Positions 13,501 through 23,281 of a stretch of 64,000 nucleotides of DNA are shown here, one piece after another (position 1 is the stretch's first letter; each line of letters opens with the position of its first letter). The notes under the pieces were generated by a model. It was given only the letters and a program-made list of their open reading frames with translations. It made no database searches and was not told where the DNA came from. Where the stretch lies: contig JAIXMP010000003.1 in NCBI GenBank assembly GCA_025677815.1, positions 806,001 to 870,000 on the forward strand, given 5' to 3'. Source of the DNA: Phascolomyces articulosus. Lineage: Eukaryota > Mucoromycota > Mucoromycetes > Mucorales > Lichtheimiaceae. The position numbers and the translations under genes are program-made.

Positions 13501-15487
13501 AAGCACGAGGCTGCACTCAAGTTAGTCAAGTACCAAAATTGTATGGAAATGATGCTTAGTGATCATAAGCCTGTGTATGCTCTTATGGAAGCAAAGGTAG
13601 TAGATTTGCATTCTTTTCGCTATAATATATGTAAAATTGTTCCTTTAGGGATGGCTTTTTTAAATTATGTACATATATATATTTATATAATAGATTCGAA
13701 AAATTGATAGTAAAAAACAAGCAGAAACACGTAGTGCTCTTGTCCGTCAATTAGCAGAAACACAAGATAATATCACCAAGGGACAAATATCATCCTCATT
13801 TGTTGAATTCGGAGATGTTGATTTCATGGAGTACAAGGAGAGAACACTTATTCTTGAAAATACTGGACAGGTGCTGGCACCTTTCCGATTCATCCCAAAG
13901 ATGGATGAAAATGAAGTTTGTCCTACTTGGCTTCGTGTTCATCCTATCTCTGGTATTCTTGGCCCAGGTAAGAGAAATGAAAATGAAGCACATGGAACCA
14001 GAAAGAAGGGAGGAGGGGGGACATGTTATATTTACAGGGAAAGAAAGGAAGAAGAAAAAAAATAACTTATTCATTATATATTTTGAACACTGTGTATCCC
14101 CCCCCCAAAAAAAAAATCATGACTTTCTCTAGGTGAAAAAGTGGTGATTCATTTTGAAATTTTGATTGACCCAACCATCTCGTCTCCTTTCAATGAATGT
14201 AAAGAAGAAATTGATAATATTTTGGTTTTACGACTTGAAAATGGCAAAGACTTCTTTATTGTGATTACGGGTCAATATCAACCTACATGTTTCGGTGTTC
14301 TTCTTGAACGTTTAGCACTCATGTCTTTGCCCGTTAGTGAAGTAGCTGTGACTTTGGACAAAAAGAAATCATTAAGAAAAAGTATTCGATCCTCAAAGTC
14401 TTCTGGTGCAACAGCATCCACATCATCATCATCCACAACAAGTGGTACTGGTACAAGTGCTACGGCTACTGCTGCTACAAGTGCAACATCGACTGGAACT
14501 GATGCACGTATTCAACAACAAGCAACATTACCAAAAGAGCTTTGGAGAGTATTGAATTTTTTGTGGAACAAGAATATGCTTTGTCTGGTAAGTTAAAAAT
14601 GGAATAGATGTCAATAATAAAATCTTTGAAAAGAATGATTCATCATTGTAATTTTTTTTTCTGGGTGATGGATGTAGGATTATTTATTTTTAGATCATGG
14701 AGATCGTGTCATTTCTGAATATATTCGTCGATGTCTTGACACAGGTGAACAATTTGATACCAATGTGTTGCTAAGTGGTAAACAAAAACAAAGTGGATCC
14801 GATGGTGGTTCTTCTCATGAAAATGATGAAAGTAGCAGTGATGAGAATAGCAAGGATACCAAGGAAAATAAAAAAGAAATCGAATTTAAAGATGAAGACG
14901 AAACCGTGGGGGCTAATTCTATGATTGATATTTTGGTTGCATTCCTTGAATGTTTACCTGAACCCGTGATTCCCGCAACCATGTATAAACAAGCATTGGG
15001 TGCTATTGGTTCTACAGAAGCAATGATCCAGGTAAATATATCTAGAGCTATCATTGTTTATTGAAATCAAATAATTGTCATATACTAATATTATATATTT
15101 ATTATACATTCTAGTTTAAAAATGATTTGCCACATATCCACCTCAATGTGTTACTTTATATCACAAGCTTTTTAAAAGATGCCATCAAATATGCTCCTGA
15201 ATCTTATCGGGATGCACGAATTACTCGTATTGGTAAGTTTATGCAAAATAATAGTATTAGTAGACTGCTGTCAAATGATCTCTCTACCCAATCCATTTAT
15301 CTATTTGAAAGAGTCTCCATCCCGTCTAATATCCTCATCGCTGCTTATTGCTTTCTATATAGCTGATATCTTTACCGTCATGTTACGACCTGCACCAGAA
15401 TATAAGGAACAGAATCCTCCTTTAGCCAGACAAAAACGAGCAAAGTTTATCTTGAGCCTTTTAAATGAAGATACGAATTTAGTATAG
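10529..15487 (+). CDS. OCRL/INPP5B-like inositol polyphosphate 5-phosphatase with PH-like, ASH and RhoGAP domains
   Basis: Removes the 5-phosphate from PI(4,5)P2 and related lipids at endosome/Golgi membranes (known for OCRL/INPP5B). Exons 2-18 have consistent phases: 10831-10917, 11025-11113, 11217-11249, 11345-11470, 11568-11633, 11729-11969, 12084-12324, 12438-12554, 12645-12919, 13012-13120, 13203-13312, 13419-13596, 13694-13967, 14133-14587, 14678-15031, 15115-15232, 15363-15487, about 1000 codons. The first exon is uncertain: an ATG at 10529 opens a Lys/Gln-rich leader, but I found no donor that joins it in phase. Catalytic motifs are complete: FTGTWNVHG, IALQEME, GNKGGAGVRL, WLGDLNYRI, PSWTDRILW and SDHKPV. 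The ASH-type part is in the 13694-13967 and 14133-14587 exons, followed by a Ser/Thr-rich linker and a RhoGAP-like domain. Whether that RhoGAP is active is not clear; in OCRL it is degenerate. Confidence 0.92.
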
Positions 15488-15941
15488 TTTATCTTTCTAC
15501 CATTAATTATCATTATATTTTCTATCCATATTTAATACCAAGCGAGATTTTTTTTTTCAATTGTATATTATTCAATATATCATCTTTTTAAATAACAATT
15601 ACAATTGATTCTATTCTTTGCTATTTTACATGCATGTTCAATTGAGAATATCCAAATTTCTTCATTTATCTCTATCATTTGTCATCATCGTAGCCCTTAT
15701 TCTTATTATTATAGTATTTGAACTATCTCATGTTTTCCATCTTTATCTCGTTTATCCAAAAAAAAAAGCTCAATTGTTTGCTGTTGTTCATAAAAAACAA
15801 ATCCGTTTTTTGTATATATTATCCATAAAATCCAAATATACGTATGTTTGTTTTTTTACGAAGAGTGAAAATATGTACAACTTTTTTCAATTTTTGTGTG
15901 AAAGTTTTTATTGCAAAAAATAAAATGAAGTAACAAGTAGT
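15488..15941. other. Convergent intergenic gap
   Basis: About 450 bases between two genes that converge (5-phosphatase on plus, eS8 on minus). T-rich runs near 15550 and 15756 and an A-rich run near 15760 are compatible with overlapping 3' UTR ends. An open stretch at 15618-15923 is T-rich with no motif and is not called. Confidence 0.5.
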
Positions 15942-17139
15942 TTACTTGCGGGACTAAAGTAAAAAAAAAACAATAAATTTAGTTTCTATACAACTCACAA
16001 TCCTTTCTTATTAATCAATCAACAACAATAATAAATAAAACCTTACCTTGATCTTCTTGAGGTAGAATTCAAGTTCCTTACCCTCAAGGATGTAACCATC
16101 ACAACGGCCAGATTGACCAGGACGGGAAGCAATGCGAGCTATTAAAAAAATGAAGAGTGAGTCATGCTATTATCTGCTAACTATCCCGCATTTCCTGTAC
16201 AAAAACAAAGATATATATATCAATAACAACATACCATAAAGACGACCAGCAGCGAATTGATCATCCAAAAGTTGATCAATAGCAGCGTTGGAACGGCGTT
16301 CTTCCCATTTCTTCTTGCGTTGTTCAGACTTAGCAGCAACAGCAGCATCGAATTCAGAAGCCTTAGCTTCGGTCAACTTCTTCTTACCCAAGGGAAGACC
16401 ATAGAAACCTTCATACCATTGACGGAAAGGAGTAGCATCGACTTGGATGATAGCACCCTTGACCAAAGTGTTGGTACGGACCAATTCGTTGTTGGAAGCG
16501 TTGTAGACGACAGTCAAGACACGAGTCTTACGGGCTTGACCTTCAGAAGCCCACGAAAAGTTACCGGCTTCCAAGCGCAAGGCTCTGTACTTGGTGTTAC
16601 CACCACGAGTGCGGACGGTGTGGATACGCTTAGCACCAAGCTTGGTGTTGGCAGCAGGGCGGCCCAACTCGAACCTAAAAATTGAAGTTAAGAAAGTTAT
16701 ATAATTAATGAAATGAACGGGATCTAGGCTGTGTGCTGTTTTCATCCATGTAGTTGATTGTGTATGCCATTTTCGAATCAATGAAAATAAAAAATTGGGA
16801 AATCTAGAATCTTACTTTCTCTTCTTACGATATTGTGCACGTCTAGCACCTGTGGCACTATAATATAAAATAATAATGTAAGTAACTCGAATGGATGTTG
16901 TGGTTTCCTCCATGTGAGATTTTTTGTATCTAAAATTCCCATTTTGATATAAAGGTAATCCTCTCCATCTCGCCCTTCCAAAACCGTTCTATAGAAAACT
17001 TACGATCGCTTGTGTCGCGAATCACGGCTGATACCTGTTTAAAAAAATAAAGGATGGATATATTGAGTCAGTGGATGGATGGATTATCCCATGGATGATA
17101 CTTGTATAGATTGCATATTGTATGTGCCCACTTACCCAT
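15942..17139 (-). CDS. RPS8: 40S ribosomal protein eS8 (RPS8)
   Basis: Structural protein of the cytosolic small ribosomal subunit. Six exons on the minus strand: 17136-17139 (only ATG plus one base), 17004-17034, 16816-16857, 16235-16674, 16047-16138 and 15942-15953; phases close to 206 aa, the normal eS8 length. The start [20 protein letters not shown] is the conserved eS8 N terminus, and the body includes [28 protein letters not shown] and [17 protein letters not shown]. The last exon supplies just four codons ending SRK-stop. An ATG-only first exon is common in fungal ribosomal protein genes. GC content and codon choice of exon 4 are well above the surroundings, as expected for a highly expressed gene. 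I looked for intronic box C/D snoRNAs and found none I could support. Confidence 0.97.
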
Positions 17140-17326
17140 ATTGCTTTTTGAAAGAGGGGGTTCCTATTGCAACAGACGGTTCAAGTCATTATGGTCATTG
17201 CTGGCAACCAGCCCAGCTGTCCAATTTTTTAGTTCCGACCCGGCCGGCTTGAAAGCTTGCTTGTAAACATCAACTTGTTTTTTTTTATTTATTTTTGATT
17301 TTTATATTCAAAATAATAATACCACC
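17140..17326. promoter_or_regulatory. Compact divergent promoter between RPS8 and MRPL33
   Basis: 187 bases separate the start codons of cytosolic eS8 (minus) and mitochondrial bL33m (plus), so both genes must share or abut promoter elements here. The middle (about 17200-17265) is distinctly GC-richer than nearby intergenic DNA, and a T-run precedes the bL33m ATG. No specific factor site is claimed. Confidence 0.6.
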
Positions 17327-17603
17327 ATGGCAAAGAAAGCAAAAGCTAGAGTTATCCTTGTTAAAATGCTCTCCACAGCTGGTACAGGTTATAATTACAT
17401 CAAGAGTCGACCAAGAATTAGTCCTAAGCTTTCCATGATGAAATACGATCCCATGGGTAAGTCTACCTGTCATTCTTCTTTTGAAATGAGTCCTCTTTTT
17501 CTTTTCTTTTTTTTGCAAAATGATGCAGACCCGTGTTAATCAAACCTTTCAATATTTAGTCAAGCAACATGTTTTATTCAACGAAACGAAAATGAAGAAA
17601 TAA
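17327..17603 (+). CDS. MRPL33: Mitochondrial ribosomal protein bL33m
   Basis: Small zinc-ribbon-derived protein of the mitochondrial large ribosomal subunit. Two exons, 17327-17456 and 17560-17603, give 57 aa, the usual size. The sequence starts MAKKAKARVILVKMLSTAGT and carries the family stretch TGYNYIKSRPR, then after the intron VKQHVLFNETKMKK, which is the typical bL33m ending. The zinc-binding cysteines of many bacterial L33 proteins are absent, as in other mitochondrial members. It lies head to head with RPS8. Confidence 0.93.
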
Positions 17604-18180
17604 TTGGATATACTTTTTTTTTCAATACCTGAAACTTTGTGGATATAGCATATCAATTTTAATGTGAATATAACAACAACAAAAAAATGCCATCAACCTA
17701 AAAAAACAACTTTTCTACCCCATACTCTATCTCTGCCCTTCAGAACAATATAGAACTACATAGTAACATATATTCTCTCTCTCTTCTTCCCTCTGTCTGT
17801 ACAACCTCTTTTGCATTTTTCGAATCAATATATATATACATATATTCAAATTATATTGCCTGTCCTTTTACTCTTAGGAATTATAAAATGGGATGTTATA
17901 GCGTATCTTACTTGAGAATGTAGTATATATGATTTTTTTATACATAGGCATATTACTTTTTTATTTATTAAATAAGAGCGTGTTTTCACTATCTAATTAT
18001 ATGGATGTCAAATTTCTTCTTACGCATGTTGTTATGTATCAATGCAAACAAAAAAAAAATCATAAAGTTTAGATAGGTAACACGACCCACATTGATGCGG
18101 TCACTTTAGATCTCTGTCATTTATCCTGTTTCTTTTTTTTTCCTTTCTAGAGCATAAATAATATACATAATTATCAAACA
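17604..18180. other. Intergenic gap
   Basis: About 580 bases with no gene seen. CT-rich patches near 17775-17810 and a T-run with CCTTTCTAG just before 18150 fit a fungal promoter or 5' UTR for the following gene. Confidence 0.5.
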
Positions 18181-19002
18181 ATGCGACCAAAGATATGTTT
18201 AGGGTCGTTCCTTTTACTTTCCATAGTATTACTATTATGTGTTGAATTGGTTCAGGGCAACACTGAAAAACTCATGTTCAGTGCATCATGGGATGACCAA
18301 GTAGAATGTATCAACGATCGTCAAGATGGTCATGTCTTGAACCCACCTTACAGTACAACACAACGTGTCATTATACCTCATTCTCCGAATACGACCATTA
18401 CACCATCTTTATCTCAACATTGGTATATTCTTGATGAATTACGGACTGACATGAATTATGAATTGCGCATTTCTTATCCAGCTACGGTAAATAAGACAAC
18501 TTTACGACTACTACGAGTAGCTACCAGTGATCATAGAGCAAAGTAAAGCTGAAAATTACCCAATATATTTATATAGTCACCTACCGATTTCAAATTAACG
18601 TTATACCAAGTATGCCATAAAGATAACGGCAATGATAATAAGAATGAACGACGCATTGTACTTGTAGAAGCAGATTATGCTGGTGTATCGAACATACCAG
18701 GCATGGAATCTGCTCCAGTCAAATACGATATTGGTAAACTAATAGATTATTCATATGACAATGTAAATTCTACCATTGATATCATTAACAACTCATTCCA
18801 TCGATATTTTTTTTATTATATAGTATTGGAAAACCTCTATTTAGGATTCTTATTTTATCAAGTCTATAAAATTGCAGCTGCAGTGGCTGTAGTATTATTG
18901 CTAGGTCAATTCATCATTTTACCCAAAGTACAACGCATCATAACTCAAGCGTCCATGGATTCAAAAAATAATAATGATCACCTTAAGCATAAAGAAGAAT
19001 AA
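18181..19002 (+). CDS. Unidentified signal-peptide protein with one C-terminal membrane helix
   Basis: I do not recognise this family. Three exons, 18181-18486, 18577-18733 and 18824-19002, give 213 aa. Donor choice for exon 1: GTAAAT at 18487 joins in phase and yields ELRISYPAT followed by SPTDFKLTLYQV; reading on to the next candidate GT at 18541 breaks the frame. Residues 1-27 form a clear signal peptide (hydrophobic core CLGSFLLLSIVLLLCVELVQG). The middle is a predicted lumenal or extracellular part with several N-x-T/S sites. Near the C terminus a helix (KIAAAVAVVLLLGQFIILP) is followed by a short charged tail ending in KHKEE. This is a type I topology, and the lysine-rich tail hints at an ER location, which is inference. 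Confidence 0.75.
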
Positions 19003-19560
19003 CTTTTTTTTTGACAGCTCATTCATTAAAATAAAAATTATATATATATTTTTTTTATTATTATATATTTATTTAAATTGTTGTTGTTGATTATAATAAA
19101 CATGAAAATGCAAAAAAAAAAAAAAAAATGCTCTACATAATATGTACCTAAAGAAGAAAAGGGGGGGATGAAACGAACTAGTATACACGAACGAATTAAA
19201 ATGGTTGAATGCAAAAACTTATATAGTAAAAAGAAGTAAGTGGTAAAGTCGGTTGGATGAGGATGACGATGGTGGATGTGATTGTTGAAAAAAAAAAACA
19301 AAACAAAGAAAAGAAAAGAAAAAAACCATTAATAAAAAAAAGAAGGAATGGAGAAAGAGGAAGATGAGAGGGAAAATTGTATACACAAAGGGAAGAGTTT
19401 GAGGAAGAAGAAGAAAAGAAACATGTCATAAAGAAAAAAAAAAGTATATAAAAAAGAAAAAGGGATATATACGGAAACAAGAAGGGGAAAAGAGAAGAGA
19501 ACGGAGGAGAAGCGAAGAAGAAGAAGAGTTGAAGGAAGAGGAGGAAGAGAATAATCTTCA
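19003..19560. repeat. Polypurine tract (plus strand), CU-rich 3' flank of the PIRH2-like gene
   Basis: From about 19290 to 19555 the plus strand is almost entirely A and G with few interruptions. Read along the minus-strand gene that ends at 19561, this is a ~270-base pyrimidine tract straight after the stop codon. The rest of the gap (19003-19290) is A/T-rich with an A15-type run near 19110 and probably holds the 3' end of the plus-strand gene. Confidence 0.6.
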
Positions 19561-21144
19561 TTAAGAAGAAGTAGTGGTAGTTTTATCTTGTTCTGTCGTT
19601 TTCAATACAGTGGTATTATAACTTTTGCAATGACAACATTTGTGATAGAAAAAATGATAATCGGTTTCAGATCTTTTCTCACAATCATTACAAAAGATAT
19701 GAGATATAAAATGCTTATATTCAGCAGGCATGGTTTGTTGTGCAAGTTCTTGATCCAAAAAGGTAAAATAATCAGACATGTCTGTCATGGATTTTAAACA
19801 GGTTGGGCATTGGTAAGAGGTTTGACTATAGGCAGTATAACATGGTTTATGTATACAATGTCCACATGGCTATATATATAGAATAATATTCAGAATAAGT
19901 ATACTAATAAATATATATATATATAGGTTATAAGATAAATAGAGAAAGAATGGATCATTTACCATAAAAGTAACGGTAGTACGACTTGTGAACATATATT
20001 CACCACAAATAGGACAATCACTTTCCAAGCTACGTTCAATGCATCGATGATTGTTCTTCATAGAAATGGTCATACATACATTACAGGTGGGACAATGGAA
20101 AAAGTTTTCTTTAGGCCCATTACGACATAATCCACATTCATCACAATGATATGTATGATTTTGTGAATCATTATCCCATAATTTGCATTTATCACAATAG
20201 TATTGAGATGCTTGGATACCACAATGATTGCAAGTTTGACTGGCTGGTTGTAATGTATTACAATGCATACATAACATATTCTTTATCTCTTGACTACTAG
20301 ACCGAAAATAGATAGATGGGTTTTTTTTGGTGAGTTTATAAGCTATCTAATTATCCGCACAATCTGGAAGAATAAAAGAGATGTTTTACCGAATGATGGG
20401 GTGATCACAAGCTTCGTCATGACATATCCGACATGGAAATATTTTACCGCAGCAATTAGCTTGAATCTTGACATTACGTTGATAATGAGGACATCCAAGA
20501 ATGCCTTTTGATAGGTCCTATGAAAATGAACATATTTTTGTTGTAAGTACCTCTGATTTTTCATTGGAGATTATGTGAGTTCGTACCTTATATGACTTAG
20601 CATAGATATCTTGTTGTTGGTCTAGAGAAGGAGGTCCATTAAATGCCGCTGGATTGCACATGAGGTGCTATATAGAGAATAACCAAAATGAAAAGGAAGA
20701 GAAAGAGAATGAAATGAATGATGAGTTTTTTTTTTCTTTTAATGGTTCTCTAAGTCATGTGTTTCATAAAATAGATCCAATGGTAATAGAAATAGAAATA
20801 GAAATTCTTGTGTATATATAAAAAAAGCTCACCTGAATTTGTTTGGCTTTTTCTTTACCATCCAGATTTTCATCTTGATAAATTTCACGAATTCGTTTTC
20901 TTAATTCACCTTCGGATGCCTTTCGATATCGTTTATTATTTTGATTTAAATCATTGGAGGTATTCAAGTTGTTATTGTTGTTAGTGATGGTGTTGTGAAT
21001 AGGTAAGGTAGTAGGTGGACGATGAAATGCGTTTAATCGAGTATCATTCCCACCAATGACAACACGTTGATGGTGATGATGATGACGAGATATCCGAGGA
21101 GGACAATGATGATGTGTATTGGTTGGTATAGGATTGGTCATCAT
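19561..21144 (-). CDS. CHY zinc-finger / RING E3 ubiquitin ligase (RCHY1/PIRH2-like)
   Basis: Predicted E3 ubiquitin ligase. Five exons on the minus strand: 20833-21144, 20587-20667, 20390-20517, 19963-20296 and 19561-19869, giving 387 aa. The N-terminal exon is low complexity (His and Asn runs) and ends in the basic, helical KRIREIYQDENLDGKEKAKQ. The CHY finger starts in exon 3 with GCPHYQR and CRICHDEACDH and continues into exon 4 with CMHCNTLQPASQTC. The CTCHY part follows (YYCDKCKLWD, HCDECGLCR), then the RING (CPICGEYMFTSR, CGHCIHKPCY, CPTC) and a C-terminal zinc ribbon with CNDCEKRSE and CCHCKSY. All expected Cys/His pairs are visible, so the protein looks intact. Mammalian PIRH2 targets p53; the fungal substrate is unknown. 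Confidence 0.93.
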
Positions 21145-23281
21145 GATTATATAGAGGATGTGAGTAAGTAGTAGTAATAAGCAAGTTGTAATATAGAAAA
21201 GAAGAAAAAGAAAAGAACAAGATGTATATGTGGGGTATTTATATAGAAGATGAGTTTGTTTTTTTTTCCTAGTTAAAGAAGTTTATATAATTTCTAAAAA
21301 GAACGAAGGATATAGCCACAATTATAATCGTTAACAGAAGAACGATAAACACATTTGAGGCTGTGTTGATTTTACTTTTTTGATGCTGTTTTTTAAGTGA
21401 AGACACAGCCAATGGATCAAAGAGGGAAATGAACGGAAATAAAATAGAAAAAGAGTGTTGTTTGTGTATGTTGTTTTAAGAGATAAAACACATTTATAAA
21501 AAGAGAAAAAGAAATATCTAAAAAGTTATTATGTGCTTTCTTCTTTAAGTGTCCAACAAATTCATGATTTTGAGGCACCGCGCGCGCGAGAAGAGAGATC
21601 TACACCTACATAGTAAGTCATTCGTAAATATATTATAACAACCATTAGGAACCATACTACCGGATTTAATCAGCCAAAAAAAATGTTCGAGCGAAACGTT
21701 AAATAAAATGCAAATGTCGCGCGAAATTTCGGGTTTTTTTTATTCGGGTTTTGCCTTTTTTGCTCCCTTTTTTTTTTTACTCTCCCCCCACCTGCTTCCC
21801 CTATCACCCCACCCCCAACATTACAACACAGCCATTGAAAACTTTGAAGCACCTCTCTTCTCCCCCACAGCAACATGACACTTTTTTTTTCGCGCGCGCG
21901 ATTATTGGGAATGAGGTTGATAATTGAAAAAAAACGACGATTACACAAAAAGAATCCATTCTTCATTTTTTTGTGTAATACTTTAAACAACATCGGTAGT
22001 GAATCCGGATTTGATGTGTTATATTATGTATTTCATATGAATACTTCTTCTAGTAATAGATATTACCTTGATGTTATATAAACTTACCCCTTCCTTTCTT
22101 CAAAATCCTTTGAAACTATAGGTATTTATATAGGTAATCATTCAAACAATATAACACATAGTAATAACACCTCCGAATTATTTCTTGTGTTGTGATATGC
22201 TATGTGTTACACCAAGCATAAAATGTTCGGATGCGATTTCGAGCTCGCGCGCGAAAGAAAAGTTTATTTAGCGGTTTGGCCCAATGAGCTATGCTGTGTG
22301 TAACGATCAAACCTTCTAAGTAGTGGTTGTGTATATTCCAAAAGCCCATGTCATTTATCTTGTTAGATTCCCAATAGGTGGGTTTCTTTTTATTTTTTTC
22401 TTTGTGCATCCTATTACATTCTATACATATATTAGATAGCTGATAGAGACTTATGAATGAAAAATTATATTATCATGAATATTTTAAGAAAATCAGTAAG
22501 ACAACCGTGTACAGATTATTAAAGAACAGCATAAAATAACGATCCAATCATTGTTTGGTAGAGGTTACCATTGTTAGAAACCATGCATGGAATTATTGCC
22601 TGCATAGCTCTTTTGGCAATGGTACATTGATCCTTGCTAAAATGAAGAAACTTGTCATAATAATAATAGTAACCAGTCCCCCGAAATAACAACAAACAAC
22701 GACAACGAAAAAGTTATCTTGGATTGTCATTATTATTGTATAATAAGATTATCTTACGCGCGAGAAGCACCGAAGAGCGGCTTTTTAAAGTGTTTTACTT
22801 GTTGAAGATGATGATGAGGATGTTGCTGTTGTTGTTTTGGCAACCATATATATACCATATTTGAATTAATATTATATACCTTTTTTGGGAGCAAAAGAAA
22901 GAGGGATAATTTTACCCTTGGAAACATGAGAGGAGTCACAAAAAATCTTGTCAAATATCAGACCATTTTCTTGAACAACTTTAAAATTATTATTATAATA
23001 ATAATAATACAAAATAAACGAGGGAGATTTCTTTATTATTATTATTATTATTATTTATATAATTGAACAAAAAAGATGTGAGTTACAAGAAATAGATATA
23101 AATAGTTGAATAAGTGATTAATAATAATAAAGGACACTTTCTATAAGTTTGTTATTTACAAAAGAAGAGGATAGAAATTTAGGGTCTGTTTTTAATAATA
23201 ATAATAATAATAAATAGAATAGAACAACAAGGAAATAGAGGGATGCATAGAGAAGATAATTGATAGTATGATAAATAGAAA
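21145..23281. promoter_or_regulatory. 2.1 kb intergenic region upstream of the PIRH2-like gene with CGCG-core motifs
   Basis: No gene recognised. This lies between the 3' end of LCB2 and the 5' end of the PIRH2-like gene, both on the minus strand. In otherwise A/T-rich DNA it carries CGCGCG-containing words near 21578, 21718, 21890, 22244 and 22757. Several are flanked by GAAA or TTTC, giving CGCGAAA-type words. AAT/ATT microsatellites lie at 22985-23010, 23030-23055 and 23190-23215. A C-rich stretch (about 21780-21815) is also unusual for the neighbourhood. Promoter function is inference from position. Confidence 0.4.

Noticed and set aside
16139..17135. Intron-encoded snoRNA in RPS8
   Set aside because: No intron shows paired C (RTGATGA) and D (CTGA) boxes with terminal stems.
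22210..22310. Possible tRNA on minus (A-box-like TAGCTCA and B-box-like GCTCGAAATCG)
   Set aside because: D, T and acceptor stems do not pair; at most a degraded tRNA-derived fragment.
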